Position numbers and translations under genes: made by a program. From Ignavibacteriales bacterium CG_4_9_14_3_um_filter_30_11 (lineage in GTDB: Bacteria; Bacteroidota; Ignavibacteria; Ignavibacteriales; Ignavibacteriaceae), in the NCBI GenBank assembly GCA_002790365.1, contig PFVA01000086.1:1-33898 (forward strand): a DNA stretch of 33,898 nucleotides, given 5' to 3'. This document shows, piece by piece, positions 15,407 through 25,640 of the stretch. The notes under the pieces were generated by a model. The model did not search any database. It saw only the letters and a program-made list of their open reading frames with translations, and had not been told where the DNA came from. Position 1 is the stretch's first letter. Every line of letters starts with the position of its first letter.

Positions 15407-18160
15407 CTATTCAACAATAAGCTCTTGTCCGATAATTAGTTTATTAGAATCTAAAGAGTTCTTCTCTTTTAATTTTTGGATAGTAGTACTATACTTTTTA
15501 GCAATTGTCCAGAGTGATTCACCATTAATTACAATATGGGTTTTAATAGTATCGTTCTTAGCTAATAGGTTTATTCCTTTTTTAGTTTTTGTTGTATCAG
15601 GTGCTAACCCTGGAATAATATTTAATTTTTTTCCGGTAACAATTTTATTGCTTGTAAGGTTATTCCATTTCTTTATATCAGAAATTGATACATTATATTT
15701 TTCAGCTATTTCACTTATTGTATCACCGGATTTTACTAAAACATATATTCCTTCTGCAGGCTTTTCTTCTTTATCAGGCATATTAGTAATTTTATTTTCG
15801 GGTTCCAGAATAATCTTTAACTTATCACCAATATTAATTTTATTAGAACTTAATCTATTCCATTTTCTAATATCAGAAATTGATACAGCAAATTTTTCTG
15901 CAATAATACTAATCGCATCACCTCTATGAACACTATAATAAATTATATTTTTATCATCTTTAATTTCTGTTTTTACTTTTTCTATTTTTTCAACTTCAGG
16001 TTGTTTTGTCTCAAATAATTTTAACTTTTTGCCAGCAACAATTCTACTTGTCTTTAAGTTATTCCAATTTTTAATATCATTAACTGATATATTAAATTTT
16101 TCTGAAATTTCACTTAGTGTGTCCCCTTTCTTAACCAAGTAAGTTGTAAAATCGCCAATAGGTTGTGGGATATTTTTTATTACTGGTTTATTTCTCATAT
16201 AATCTCTTTCAAAACCATAAATTCTTAAGCGTTTTCCGACATAAATTCTACTTGTTCTTAAATTATTCCATTTTTTTATTTCATTAATACTTACTCTATA
16301 ATTTTCTGCTATCGTTGATAAATTTTCACCATATCTAATTTTGTGATATTGCCATGTTCCTTTACTCTTTTGAATTACATTTTCAGCAGTAATAAGTGTA
16401 TCTTTATTCAGATTATTTAGTTCAGAAAAATAATCTTTCCTTTTCTCAGGAACATAAATTTTAAGTTTTTGTCCGACTATTACTGATGAAGTATAAGGGA
16501 TATTATTCCAGTTTCTAAGATCACTAACTCTTGCTTCAAATAAATCTGCTATTCCAATTAAACTGTCTTTTCTTTTTACATTATAATCGATAGATATAAA
16601 ACCTTCAGGTACTTCGTAGTCTAAATTGATTTGAGGAGCAATATCAACTGCAACATCTTGGGTATCTAATATTGATTCATTAGAAGTAATTAAAGTTAAA
16701 TCAACTGCGGTTTCAGTATCAGGATTATATGTATAATTTTCGTTTGCAACATTTATTACAGGAATTTTTAATTTCTTTCCTACATATATTCTTGAACGGA
16801 TAGAAATATTATTAGCATCAGCTAGTTTGTTTGTAGAGATTCCATAACGATATGCAATTCCGGATAATGTTTCTCCTCTTCTTATAACATGAAAAAGAAA
16901 ATGTACTCTTGCACTTGCAGGAATATTTTGCATACTATTAGTAAATCTGCTCAATGAACCTTTTGGTATTTTAAGATCAAATCCACCCTGGTTTGCAGTT
17001 GGTGTACTTAACTGTGTTAAAACAGGATTCATTTCTTGAAGAGTTTCTACACTAGTACCTGCAATTGAAGCAAGAAAATTCATATCTATTGCTTCTTTAA
17101 TTGTAAAAGTATCATACTCAAATGGGGATTTATATTCTAAATCTTTAACACCATATTTATTCAAATTAGATGCAATTAAACAAACAGCAATATATTGAGG
17201 AACATAATTTCTTGTTTCTCTTGGCAAATACCACCTTATAGTCCAGAAATCATCTCCACCTGAATTTCTTTTTGCTCTGTTTACCCAACCAATACCAGAA
17301 TTATAAGATGCAATTGCTAAATACCAGTCACCTAATTCGTTATATAGATCTTTCAAATGTCTAGCAGCTGCTCTAGTAGAAAGTTCTGGGTCTCTTCTGT
17401 CATCTGCATAAAAATCTGAATTTAGACCGTACATTTTACCGGTTGCACTTACAAACTGCCACATACCAACTGCTCTTGCCCAAGATCTTGCTCTAGGATT
17501 CAAACCGCTTTCAACCATGCTTAAATATAGTAATTGTCTTGGTACATTTTCTTCTTGAAATATTCTTTCCATCATAGGGAAATATCTTCCTGACCTTTCA
17601 AACCATCTTTTTATTACATCGCTTCCTTTATTTTGAAAATAATCTAACCATTGCTGAACTAACGGATTTATTTCAAGCGGCAATCCATAATTATAACCTA
17701 TTGGCTGAAATCTTTTGATTTTAGATTTTTGAGGATCTATTTTTAGATCAATTTCAGGAATGGATTTATTCATCCATTCATCTAATACTGAAATAGATAC
17801 ATCTTCTGGAATTTTATCTAGCTTATCAATAAAATTTTTATAGTCTTCCACAATTGAGTTTTCAAGTTCTATATAGGCTACATTATCTTCAATACCAGGA
17901 TAATAACTTAAATTATTAATTGTACTTAACGCTGATTCAAAATATTGAATTGTTAGACTTACACTATCTGATTTTTGTTTTTCAAGTGCAGATAAATAAT
18001 CTTGTCTTGCTTGTTCTAATAATTGGTTTATTATTTTGTCTGTGTTTGGAGCTTCGTTTACTTGTTTCTTATTCTCAATAATTTCATTTTGTGTGCCACA
18101 AGAGGAAAGCAAAATTGAAAATAGTAGAACTAAGAATAATGAAATTATTTTTTTATACAT
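15407..18160 (-). CDS. Membrane-bound lytic murein transglycosylase, MltD-like, with seven LysM domains
   Basis: A 917-residue lipoprotein. The signal peptide ends in the lipobox LSSC (C21), so it should be lipid-anchored in the outer membrane. Residues about 175-350 are a family 1E-type SLT domain: catalytic E217 in [44 protein letters not shown]. From about 415 to the end are seven LysM peptidoglycan-binding modules (starts near [71 protein letters not shown]). The internal modules are similar even at DNA level (about 15600-16330), a sign of tandem duplication. It cleaves glycan strands during wall growth or turnover. Well-studied MltD proteins have fewer LysM modules. Confidence 0.93.
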   Translation of the reverse strand: MYKKIISLFLVLLFSILLSSCGTQNEIIENKKQVNEAPNTDKIINQLLEQARQDYLSALEKQKSDSVSLTIQYFESALSTINNLSYYPGIEDNVAYIELENSIVEDYKNFIDKLDKIPEDVSISVLDEWMNKSIPEIDLKIDPQKSKIKRFQPIGYNYGLPLEINPLVQQWLDYFQNKGSDVIKRWFERSGRYFPMMERIFQEENVPRQLLYLSMVESGLNPRARSWARAVGMWQFVSATGKMYGLNSDFYADDRRDPELSTRAAARHLKDLYNELGDWYLAIASYNSGIGWVNRAKRNSGGDDFWTIRWYLPRETRNYVPQYIAVCLIASNLNKYGVKDLEYKSPFEYDTFTIKEAIDMNFLASIAGTSVETLQEMNPVLTQLSTPTANQGGFDLKIPKGSLSRFTNSMQNIPASARVHFLFHVIRRGETLSGIAYRYGISTNKLADANNISIRSRIYVGKKLKIPVINVANENYTYNPDTETAVDLTLITSNESILDTQDVAVDIAPQINLDYEVPEGFISIDYNVKRKDSLIGIADLFEARVSDLRNWNNIPYTSSVIVGQKLKIYVPEKRKDYFSELNNLNKDTLITAENVIQKSKGTWQYHKIRYGENLSTIAENYRVSINEIKKWNNLRTSRIYVGKRLRIYGFERDYMRNKPVIKNIPQPIGDFTTYLVKKGDTLSEISEKFNISVNDIKNWNNLKTSRIVAGKKLKLFETKQPEVEKIEKVKTEIKDDKNIIYYSVHRGDAISIIAEKFAVSISDIRKWNRLSSNKINIGDKLKIILEPENKITNMPDKEEKPAEGIYVLVKSGDTISEIAEKYNVSISDIKKWNNLTSNKIVTGKKLNIIPGLAPDTTKTKKGINLLAKNDTIKTHIVINGESLWTIAKKYSTTIQKLKEKNSLDSNKLIIGQELIVE

Positions 18161-18263
18161 TTAGATTCCATAATTATAACTTACTGTTAAATATAGATGT
18201 TAAATAATTTTATATCAAGTATAAATTTAGGTATTAGGCGATTAAATAAAAAAAGATTGAAAT

Positions 18264-19808
18264 TTATAAAGGAATATTTCCGTGTTTTTTCTTGGGATTT
18301 TTATCTACTTTATTTTTTAGTATTGAAAAAGACTTTATAAGTTTTATTTTTGTTTCAGATGGTTCAATTACATCATCTAAAAATCCTCGTTCTGCTGCAA
18401 TGTATGGATTTGTAAATTTTTCTTTGTACTCAGTCAATTTTTTCTCAAGTTCAGCTATTGGATCTTTTGCTTTTTCAATTTCTTTTTTAAATATTATTTC
18501 AACAGCTCCTTGCGGACCCATTACTGCAATTTCAGCCGAAGGCCAAGCAAAATTAAAATCACCCCTAATATGTTTTGAATTCATTACATCATAAGCTCCA
18601 CCATAAGCTTTTCTTGTAATTACTGTAACTTTCGGAACAGTAGCTTCGCAGAAAGCATAAAGTAATTTTGCGCCGTGTTTAATTATTCCTCCCCATTCTT
18701 GAGCTGTGCCAGGTAAAAATCCCGGAACATCTTCTAGAACTAATAAAGGGATATTAAAAGCATCACAAAATCTTACAAATCTTGCTCCTTTAACTGAAGC
18801 ATCAATATCAAGTACACCAGCTAAAACCATTGGTTGATTAGCAACCACCCCTATAGATATTCCGCCAATTCTACAAAAGCCAACAATAATATTTTGTGCA
18901 AATTCACTTTGTACTTCAAAGAAATCATTGTCATCAACCAAACAAGAGATTACTTCTTTCATATCATAAGGTTTTGTGGACTGGTCAGGTATTATTGCAT
19001 TTAATTTAGTATCAACTTTTAATTTAGAGTAATCAAACTCTACTTCATTGGCTTTGTCCATAAAATTCAATGGAAGATAACTTAGTAATTTTCTAATATT
19101 TAATAATGTTTCGATTTCATTATCATAGATAAAATGAGCTACACCACTTTTTGTTGCATGAGTTACAGCTCCTCCTAAGTCTTCAAAACTGACTTTTTCA
19201 TGTGTAACAGTCTTTACTACATTTGGGCCGGTAACAAACATGTGACTTGTATTTTTTACCATAAAAATAAAATCAGTAATTGCAGGTGAATAAACAGCAC
19301 CACCTGCACAAGGTCCCATTATAGCAGATATTTGTGGAACAACACCGGATGCAAGTGTATTTTGTAAAAAGATATCTGCATATCCTCCCAAACTGACTAC
19401 TCCTTCTTGAATTCTTGCACCACCTGAATCATTCAGACCAACAATAGGGATTCCATTTTTTAAAGCAAGGCTCATTATCTTTAATATTTTTTCTGAATGT
19501 GTTTCAGATAAAGACCCACCAAATACAGTAAAATCTTGGCTATATAAAGCAATTGGTCTGCCATCAATTTTAGCCAGACCGGTTACAACACCATCTCCAG
19601 GATAATGCTGTTTATTAACTCCAAACGCTCTGGCACGATGCTTTACAAACATATCAATTTCATCAAAAGAATTCTCATCAACCAATAGCTCTATTCTTTC
19701 TCTGGCAGTTAGTTTTCCTTTATCGTGTTGCTTTTTAATTCTTTCTTTACCGCCGCCTAACATAGCTTTGGCTTTTTTATTTTTTAACTCTTCAATTTTT
19801 TCAGACAT
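18264..19808 (-). CDS. Acyl-CoA carboxylase carboxyltransferase subunit (propionyl-CoA carboxylase beta type)
   Basis: A 514-residue carboxyltransferase of the PccB/MmdA/AccD5 family, full length. Motifs: [13 protein letters not shown], the acyl-CoA oxyanion region [56 protein letters not shown], and the biotin-site segment [20 protein letters not shown] followed by [14 protein letters not shown]. It should transfer a carboxyl group between biotin and propionyl-CoA or a similar acyl-CoA, or act in a methylmalonyl-CoA decarboxylase/transcarboxylase complex. No biotin carboxylase or carrier gene is in view. A Shine-Dalgarno-like AGGGG lies 6-7 bases before the ATG. It is 10 bases downstream of the degenerate ABC ATPase gene. 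Confidence 0.92.
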   Translation of the reverse strand: MSEKIEELKNKKAKAMLGGGKERIKKQHDKGKLTARERIELLVDENSFDEIDMFVKHRARAFGVNKQHYPGDGVVTGLAKIDGRPIALYSQDFTVFGGSLSETHSEKILKIMSLALKNGIPIVGLNDSGGARIQEGVVSLGGYADIFLQNTLASGVVPQISAIMGPCAGGAVYSPAITDFIFMVKNTSHMFVTGPNVVKTVTHEKVSFEDLGGAVTHATKSGVAHFIYDNEIETLLNIRKLLSYLPLNFMDKANEVEFDYSKLKVDTKLNAIIPDQSTKPYDMKEVISCLVDDNDFFEVQSEFAQNIIVGFCRIGGISIGVVANQPMVLAGVLDIDASVKGARFVRFCDAFNIPLLVLEDVPGFLPGTAQEWGGIIKHGAKLLYAFCEATVPKVTVITRKAYGGAYDVMNSKHIRGDFNFAWPSAEIAVMGPQGAVEIIFKKEIEKAKDPIAELEKKLTEYKEKFTNPYIAAERGFLDDVIEPSETKIKLIKSFSILKNKVDKNPKKKHGNIPL

Positions 19809-19818
19809 ATAGAACCCC

Positions 19819-20562
19819 TTATAATTTTAACTGGATATTATCCAAATTATTTTTTGTAAAAATATTAATAATTTTTTCTACTATTTTTTGTTGTCTGCTT
19901 CTTCTATCTTCTGAGCCTAGCTCCTTCCATTCTTCCAAAAGATTTATGGAATCTAAAAATGTTTCCTTTCCCTCTTTCATTAAATATATATTTTCAGATA
20001 AATAAATAGCATCACTAATATTTTTAGTATTTATAAGAAAAGAGACATCATATTTTTTTGAAATTGATTTAATCATATCAAATAATTCAAATTTAGTTTC
20101 GTCATCCATTACACAAAATGAATTATCAATTAAAATTAGGATTGAATTAAAAACTAAAGCCCTTGCAATTGATATTCTAAATCTAAAGCCTAAACTATTA
20201 TTATCAGAAAAATGTTTTTCATATCCATTCAGTCCAACATCATTTATGATTTGTAGAATATTATTTTCTATTTTGTTAGATAAATGTGTAGAATTTTCCA
20301 AAACATATTTAATATTATCTTCTACATTTAACCATGGAAACGAAGCTGGATCGGTTGGGATATATACAGCAGTTTCCATCTCATCTGAAAACTTAATTTC
20401 ACCATCAATATTATCTATAACTCTACCAATTATTTTTAACAATTTTGAAGCTGAATCATCAAAACAAACAATGCTATTTATTGAATTTATTTTGCAATTA
20501 ATATCAGAATTAAATTCTTTAATTACATTTTCATAATTCAAGTTATTTAATTTCATTCCCAT
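19819..20562 (-). CDS. Degenerate ABC-type ATPase of the nitrate/sulfonate/taurine importer family
   Basis: The start is placed at the ATG two bases after the permease stop, giving 247 residues. A longer reading frame from 20634 would overlap the permease by 70 bases with no family-like sequence. The overall pattern follows SsuB/TauB-type ATPases ([14 protein letters not shown] mirrors the EPALLPWLTV-type Q-loop stretch; SIARALVFN and [11 protein letters not shown] also align). The catalytic motifs are altered. Walker A reads FDDSASKLL (34-42), keeping only K40. The Q-loop glutamine is T70. The signature is NNSLG (122-126). Walker B is ILILIDN with N147 replacing the catalytic glutamate, and the H-loop histidine is T179. 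ATP hydrolysis is doubtful. The frame is intact over its whole length, so it does not look like a simple pseudogene. Confidence 0.75.
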   Translation of the reverse strand: MGMKLNNLNYENVIKEFNSDINCKINSINSIVCFDDSASKLLKIIGRVIDNIDGEIKFSDEMETAVYIPTDPASFPWLNVEDNIKYVLENSTHLSNKIENNILQIINDVGLNGYEKHFSDNNSLGFRFRISIARALVFNSILILIDNSFCVMDDETKFELFDMIKSISKKYDVSFLINTKNISDAIYLSENIYLMKEGKETFLDSINLLEEWKELGSEDRRSRQQKIVEKIINIFTKNNLDNIQLKL

Positions 20563-20564
20563 AA

Positions 20565-21317
20565 TTATTCCCAATGGACAAATCGATTGAACACAATTTG
20601 AATTATATACTGAAAAATTATGATTAGTACACAAATGACTATAGTTGTAAGAAATAAAGAATAAAGGTCCTTTAGAATTAATGAACTATGTAAAACACTC
20701 CCTAAACCGTTAGTGTTCTGAATAAATTCAAATACTAATAATATCCCCCAAGTTTTGATATTCAAAACTAAAATAATTTTTTCCATTGAGGGAAGAATTT
20801 GTTTAAAATTTATTTCAGTAACTATTTTATTTTTATTAATGCCTAAAGATTTAGCTGAATTGAAATATGCATTTGATAATGTTTTGTTTATATCAATTAA
20901 TTGCAGAGAGATATAACCAAGACTTATAAACGCTAAAAATAAATATTCAATATAAATTGATTGAGGAAGCCAAAAGATTAAAAAGATAGAAAAGATAAAA
21001 ATTGGTACAAAAGAACCAGGTTTGGAAATTGCTTGTAATAAATCACTAAAGAGATTCTGAGTTAGCAAGTAATATCTCAAAAAATAAACTGAAAAAATGG
21101 ATGCAATTATTCCAAAGGTTATTGCTCCTATTGAGTATAATAAATTAGGGATTAATTGGTAATCAGAGATAATATCATTAAATGATTCTAAGAGAATAAT
21201 TGGTCGGGGGAGAATATTATTGCCAGAAAAAATAAACTGAAATAAAATTATCCAAATAATCAAAAAAGAGACTATAATCTTAAATGGTTTTTTGTAAATA
21301 ATTTTATTTAGAGACAT
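20565..21317 (-). CDS. ABC transporter permease, nitrate/sulfonate/taurine (SsuC/TauC) type
   Basis: A 250-residue inner-membrane protein with about six helices and the binding-protein-dependent permease fold. The N-terminal helix is followed by ILPRPIILLESFNDI, matching the conserved LPSP-type segment of SsuC/TauC. The EAA coupling loop is recognisable at about 154-175 (SAKSLGINKNKI then NFKQILP), which is where an ATPase would dock. The protein ends in FNRFVHWE, typical of the family. It is directly followed, two bases later, by the degenerate ATPase gene, and no substrate-binding protein gene is visible on either side. The substrate cannot be assigned. Confidence 0.82.
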   Translation of the reverse strand: MSLNKIIYKKPFKIIVSFLIIWIILFQFIFSGNNILPRPIILLESFNDIISDYQLIPNLLYSIGAITFGIIASIFSVYFLRYYLLTQNLFSDLLQAISKPGSFVPIFIFSIFLIFWLPQSIYIEYLFLAFISLGYISLQLIDINKTLSNAYFNSAKSLGINKNKIVTEINFKQILPSMEKIILVLNIKTWGILLVFEFIQNTNGLGSVLHSSLILKDLYSLFLTTIVICVLIIIFQYIIQIVFNRFVHWE

Positions 21318-21407
21318 ATATTATTAATGAAGAATAATCAAACAAAATTGATAAATGAAATATATTGATATGAAGCGGGTAATTCAATAAAAGAATTTAT
21401 AGGATTT

Positions 21408-22064
21408 CTAACCAGCTGCTAATTCTAACAAAAAAGGATTACTCCTTTTCTCTTCTCCTATTGTAGAAGTTTCACCGTGACCGGGATAGATTGTAACACT
21501 ATTTTTAAGGGGTAATAATTTATTTTTTATTGAAGTAAATAATGTTTCAGTATCAGCACCCCAAAGGTCTGTCCGTCCAATACTTCCTTTGAACAACACA
21601 TCCCCTGTTATACATAAGTTTTCTGTCTCAAAATAAAAACACATTTCTCCTGGAGTATGCCCAGGCGTAAATAAAGGTTTAATTACTGAACCATTAAGCA
21701 CAAAATTATTATTATCATTTATCAATTTATCAGGCTCAGGCGGTTTGTTAATTTCAATACCCACTATTGACATTTGTTTGTCATAATTTTGTAATAATAG
21801 AAGGTCTTTTTCCGGAATTAGATATTCAACATCGAAGTTAGTTTTAATAAAATTGCAACCTAAAATATGATCTATGTGACAATGAGTGTTGATCATCTTC
21901 TTTAGAATAATTTTTTCTTTGTCAATGAAATCTTTGAATTCTTTTTCTTCATTATCATTAGACATTCCCGGATCAAAAACAAATCCTTCTTTATTGGTAT
22001 CTGACCAAAGCACTAGAGTATTTTCTGAAAAAGGATTATATGTAAAAGATTTTATTTTTATCAT
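21408..22064 (-). CDS. Metallo-beta-lactamase fold hydrolase, glyoxalase II-like
   Basis: A 218-residue protein of the hydroxyacylglutathione hydrolase-related group (YcbL-like size, lacking the C-terminal helical substrate domain of full glyoxalase II). Metal-binding motifs in order: THCHIDH at about 60-66, the histidine of FTPGHTPGE, the bridging aspartate of ITGDVLFKGSIGRTD, and the last histidine of IYPGHGETS. The complete set suggests an active dinuclear metal hydrolase acting on thioester-like small molecules. The gene starts 5 bases after aroC, so the two are probably co-transcribed although their functions look unrelated. Confidence 0.9.
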   Translation of the reverse strand: MIKIKSFTYNPFSENTLVLWSDTNKEGFVFDPGMSNDNEEKEFKDFIDKEKIILKKMINTHCHIDHILGCNFIKTNFDVEYLIPEKDLLLLQNYDKQMSIVGIEINKPPEPDKLINDNNNFVLNGSVIKPLFTPGHTPGEMCFYFETENLCITGDVLFKGSIGRTDLWGADTETLFTSIKNKLLPLKNSVTIYPGHGETSTIGEEKRSNPFLLELAAG

Positions 22065-22069
22065 TATAA

Positions 22070-23281
22070 TTATTTCTTAAAATTTCTAGTAATTCTGGAG
22101 TTAAGATTTTTAGTGTAATTTATATAATTACTTTTAGTCTCTTCAATCGAATCTCCACCAAATTTTAGCAAAAAGAATTTAGCCAAAGACCAAGCTAATA
22201 CTGATTCTGCAATTACAGAACAAGCCGGTACAGCAACAAAATCACTTCTTTCCCGTCTTGCATCAACTGATTTCAGGGTTTTTAAATCAACACTTTTAAT
22301 TGGGGTCATTAAAGTTGATATTGGTTTCATCGCACCACGAATAATAATAGGAAGTCCTGTAGAAATTCCACCTTCAATTCCACCTGCTTTATTAGTTTTT
22401 CTGGTTAACTTTTTATTTTTAATTATTATTTCATCATGAACATTGGAACCAAAAGTATCAGCTGAATTAAAACCATAACCTATTTCTACTCCTTTAACAG
22501 CTTGAATTGACATAACGGATTGTGCTATTTCTGCATCAAGTTTTTTGTCATGCTGCATAAAACTTCCCAATCCAACAGGCAACCCAGAAGCAACAACAAT
22601 GAAAGTTCCCCCAAGTGTATCGCCTTTCTTTTTTGCAGATTTAATCTTTTTAATAATTTTTTCTTCATCATTTTTAGTCAAAACTCTAACCTGACTTTTA
22701 TCTGCTTTTTCTGAAAGAACCCAAGCATTAAAATTTTTTTTCAATTTATTTTTAAAAAGATCATTTGTTATTTCTGATGAAGAATATACACCACCAATAC
22801 TTTCAACATAACTTCCAACTAAGATTCCAAATTCTTCTAAAAATTTTCTTGCAATAGAGCAAGCTGCAACTCTAATAGCTGTTTCTCTTGCACTAGATCG
22901 TTCAATAGAATTTCTAATGTCATCAAAATTATATTTTGAAGTGCCGACTAAATCTGCATGACCGGGACGAGGGATTGTTATTTTATCAATTTTAACTTTT
23001 GATTTTTCAACGGACATTTTATCTGTCCAATTTTCCCAATCTAAATTTTTTATTAATAAAGAAATTGGTGACCCTAAAGTTTTGCCAAAATGAATGCCTG
23101 ATAAAATATCAACTTCGTCAGATTCAATCTTCATCCTTCCACCTCTGCCATAGCCTGCCTGTCTTCTTTTAAGATGAAAATCGATATACTTTTTATCAAT
23201 TTTAAAATTAGATGGAAATCCATCAACAATTGCCGTTAATGATTTTCCGTGTGATTCGCCTGCTGTTAAATATCTGATCAT
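22070..23281 (-). CDS. aroC: Chorismate synthase
   Basis: A 403-residue enzyme that converts 5-enolpyruvylshikimate-3-phosphate to chorismate using reduced FMN, the last shared step of aromatic amino acid synthesis. Signatures: the N-terminal RYLTAGESHGKSL, RRQAGYGRGGRM, PRPGHADLVG, the RSSARETAIRVAA motif, and the C-terminal GGIEGGISTGLPI and VDARRERSDFVAVPACSVIAE. All three classical family signatures are visible and the length is normal for this subgroup. It stands downstream of the htrA terminator and so likely has its own promoter. Confidence 0.97.
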   Translation of the reverse strand: MIRYLTAGESHGKSLTAIVDGFPSNFKIDKKYIDFHLKRRQAGYGRGGRMKIESDEVDILSGIHFGKTLGSPISLLIKNLDWENWTDKMSVEKSKVKIDKITIPRPGHADLVGTSKYNFDDIRNSIERSSARETAIRVAACSIARKFLEEFGILVGSYVESIGGVYSSSEITNDLFKNKLKKNFNAWVLSEKADKSQVRVLTKNDEEKIIKKIKSAKKKGDTLGGTFIVVASGLPVGLGSFMQHDKKLDAEIAQSVMSIQAVKGVEIGYGFNSADTFGSNVHDEIIIKNKKLTRKTNKAGGIEGGISTGLPIIIRGAMKPISTLMTPIKSVDLKTLKSVDARRERSDFVAVPACSVIAESVLAWSLAKFFLLKFGGDSIEETKSNYINYTKNLNSRITRNFKK

Positions 23282-23307
23282 TTTTTTTATTTTTTAATAT
23301 TATAATA

Positions 23308-23334
23308 TAAAAAAACGCCCGTAAAAACGGGCGT
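23308..23334 (-). terminator. Rho-independent terminator of the HtrA gene
   Basis: A perfect 7-bp stem ACGCCCG/CGGGCGT with a TAAAAA loop (on the plus strand) is followed, read on the minus strand, by a run of seven T residues. It begins about 30 bases after the HtrA stop codon and separates that gene from aroC. Confidence 0.9.
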
Positions 23335-23363
23335 AAAAATAAATCTATTTTATAATAAAAATA

Positions 23364-24863
23364 TTATTTACCCGGGACTGCTAAACCTAAAAATCTACTG
23401 TTGCCTTTATCATCAATAACTTTTAATAAAATAGCAGATCCTTTTTTACTATCAATAATTTTTTGGAATTCTTTTACATCTTGTACTTTCTTTTTATCTG
23501 CTTCAACAATAATAAGCCCCTTAATTAGATTTTGATCACCGGCTATACTGTAAGGTTTTACATCAGAAATTATTATGCCTGAATCAATATTAAATATACT
23601 TTTATCATTATTAGATAAATTCTGAACTGTCAATCCAATATCATCGAGGGATACTTCTGCAGGATTTCCATCAGTCGATTCATCACTGCTGCCACCATTT
23701 TTTACAGTTTTAATTTCTGGTTCATCATTTAAAGCTTTTAGCTTAACACTTTTAGTAATTGTTTTACCTTCCCTAAAAATTGTCAGTTTAACTGTTGTTC
23801 CTGCTGTCTTAGTTGCAATATAAGTTTGAAGTGTATTTGGTTCATCAACAACTTTATCATCAACTTTTAATATTACATCACCTTCTTTTATATCTGCAGC
23901 TTCTGCTGATCCACCCTTAACAAGTTTTTGAACAAGTATTCCGTGTGGAGCAGCCAAACCAATAGATTTTGCAATAGCATCATCTACTTCACTTATTTCC
24001 ACTCCAATATAACCTCTTGTGACTTTTCCATTTGCAATTAATTCTTTAGTTACAGCTTTTACTAAATTTATAGGAATAGCAAACCCGTACCCAATGTAAG
24101 TTCCGCCACCTGAAGCGGCAATTGCTGTATTTATTCCAATCACAGATCCGGAAAGATCAACTAATGCGCCACCACTGTTACCTGGGTTTATAGCTGCATC
24201 TGTCTGAATATAATTTTCAATACCATATCTGTCTTTTATCAAACCTAATTGACCTCTGCCAATTGCACTAACAATGCCTGCAGTAACTGTTGAAGTTAAA
24301 GATAAAGGATTACCAATTGCCATTACCCATTGACCAACTTTTACTTCGTCAGAATTACCTAAAAATGCAACTGATAAATCTTTTGCATTAATTTTTATAA
24401 CTGCAAGATCTGTAAGAGGGTCTGTACCAATTACTTTTGCCGAAAATGTTCTTTTATCACCAAGTCCTACAGTAACTTTTGAAGCGTTTTTAACCACATG
24501 ATTATTTGTAACTATATATCCATCCGGTGAAATTATAATACCACTACCTGAACCTTTTTGTTCTTTTGGCATATTATTAAAAAGATCAAATGGAATAATC
24601 AAATTTTCGTGAGGATTATTTGTCCTTTTAGATACTACTTCGATTTGAACTATTTGAGGTGTAACTTTTTCAGCAACTTCAATAAAGGCTTTACTAAATG
24701 AACTTGCATTAGCATCTAAAGAAACAGGAGCTTTATTTGTCCCTAATGCAACATCAGCATAACTTGGTTTTATATCTCCATAACCCGTTACAAGTAAAGC
24801 ACCCATAAAAATACCTAATACAATTAGAGTGGTTGCACCTACAATACTTTTAAGTTTTATCAT
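23364..24863 (-). CDS. Periplasmic serine protease HtrA/DegP family (Do-like)
   Basis: A 499-residue protein with an N-terminal hydrophobic helix (about 7-27) that is either an uncleaved anchor or a signal peptide. The trypsin-like domain has the complete triad: H122 in TNNHVV, D152 in LTDLAVIKI and S230 in NPGNSGGAL. PDZ1 starts near RGYIGVEISEVDD, and a more diverged second PDZ-like domain occupies the last 100 residues (ends LGLAVPGK), separated by a Ser/Asp-rich linker. It should degrade or refold misfolded envelope proteins. A GAGGAG Shine-Dalgarno sequence lies just before the ATG, and a strong terminator follows the gene, indicating it can be a single-gene unit. Confidence 0.95.
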   Translation of the reverse strand: MIKLKSIVGATTLIVLGIFMGALLVTGYGDIKPSYADVALGTNKAPVSLDANASSFSKAFIEVAEKVTPQIVQIEVVSKRTNNPHENLIIPFDLFNNMPKEQKGSGSGIIISPDGYIVTNNHVVKNASKVTVGLGDKRTFSAKVIGTDPLTDLAVIKINAKDLSVAFLGNSDEVKVGQWVMAIGNPLSLTSTVTAGIVSAIGRGQLGLIKDRYGIENYIQTDAAINPGNSGGALVDLSGSVIGINTAIAASGGGTYIGYGFAIPINLVKAVTKELIANGKVTRGYIGVEISEVDDAIAKSIGLAAPHGILVQKLVKGGSAEAADIKEGDVILKVDDKVVDEPNTLQTYIATKTAGTTVKLTIFREGKTITKSVKLKALNDEPEIKTVKNGGSSDESTDGNPAEVSLDDIGLTVQNLSNNDKSIFNIDSGIIISDVKPYSIAGDQNLIKGLIIVEADKKKVQDVKEFQKIIDSKKGSAILLKVIDDKGNSRFLGLAVPGK

Positions 24864-24899
24864 AATCTCCTCATAAAAATTTTTGTTTTTTAAGTATAA

Positions 24900-25640
24900 T
24901 TAATCTATCAGTTTTAATGATTTAAGTCCACTAAAAGAATTTATATGATACTTAAGATATGTTTCCATAAAATATAATGCTTTAGAACTTAAAAATTCAG
25001 CATTATTACTGATTTTTTTGTTGTTTCTTAGACAAACGAAAAAGTTAAAAAGTTCCTGACTGATTTCTGATGTAGTTAAATGACCTGCTTTACAGTTACT
25101 GCAAATCAATCCCAATTCAAAATTAAAAGCCAGTTCTTCATTACCAATATCTTCTCTATTACATATTGAACATTTTTTGAATGAAAATTGATAACCCAAT
25201 TCTTTAATAATAAATAAAAAGAACCTACAAAATATTACACTTGCTAAATCATCTGAATTATTAAATAAATCAAGAATTCTTACTAACCCTTTAAACAACT
25301 TTGAATCTTTTTCATCTTCTCCAGTCAAATTCTGTATCAATTCAATTGAAGAATAAGCATATTTTAATTTACATAAATCACCTTTAACAGCAGTATAATT
25401 TGAAATTAGATCAGCAGAAGAAATAAGCTGCACTTCTCTATTTTTCTTATAATACAAGATAATATCGACTAAATTCAATGGGTCCAAAACAGTACCCACA
25501 TTTGATTTTGATTTTCTGGCACCCTTGGCAATAGCAGAAAGCCTGCCCTCTTCTTCTGTGTACAATGAAACTATTAAACTTGTGTCACTATAGTTTTGTT
25601 TTTTTAGTATTATAGCTTTTGTCTTTATTATTTTATTCAT
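24900..25640 (-). CDS. recO: DNA repair protein RecO
   Basis: A 246-residue protein. RecO binds single-stranded DNA and SSB and, with RecR, loads RecA in the RecF pathway. The N-terminal OB-fold begins KTKAIILKKQNYSDTSLIV and continues EEGRLSAIAKGARKSKS, both typical. A zinc-finger-like four-cysteine cluster is present (CSIC, then CSNC about 18 residues later), as in most RecO proteins. The ATG lies 8 bases inside the mtnA gene upstream, so the two are translationally coupled. Confidence 0.93.
   Translation of the reverse strand: MNKIIKTKAIILKKQNYSDTSLIVSLYTEEEGRLSAIAKGARKSKSNVGTVLDPLNLVDIILYYKKNREVQLISSADLISNYTAVKGDLCKLKYAYSSIELIQNLTGEDEKDSKLFKGLVRILDLFNNSDDLASVIFCRFFLFIIKELGYQFSFKKCSICNREDIGNEELAFNFELGLICSNCKAGHLTTSEISQELFNFFVCLRNNKKISNNAEFLSSKALYFMETYLKYHINSFSGLKSLKLID

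Noticed and set aside
15648-15929. Plus-strand reading frame inside the LysM region
   Set aside because: It is an antisense shadow of the LysM repeats with no independent coding features.
20563-20634. Extended N-terminus of the ABC ATPase starting at 20634
   Set aside because: It lies wholly inside the permease gene, has no ABC-like sequence, and an ATG stands two bases after the permease stop.
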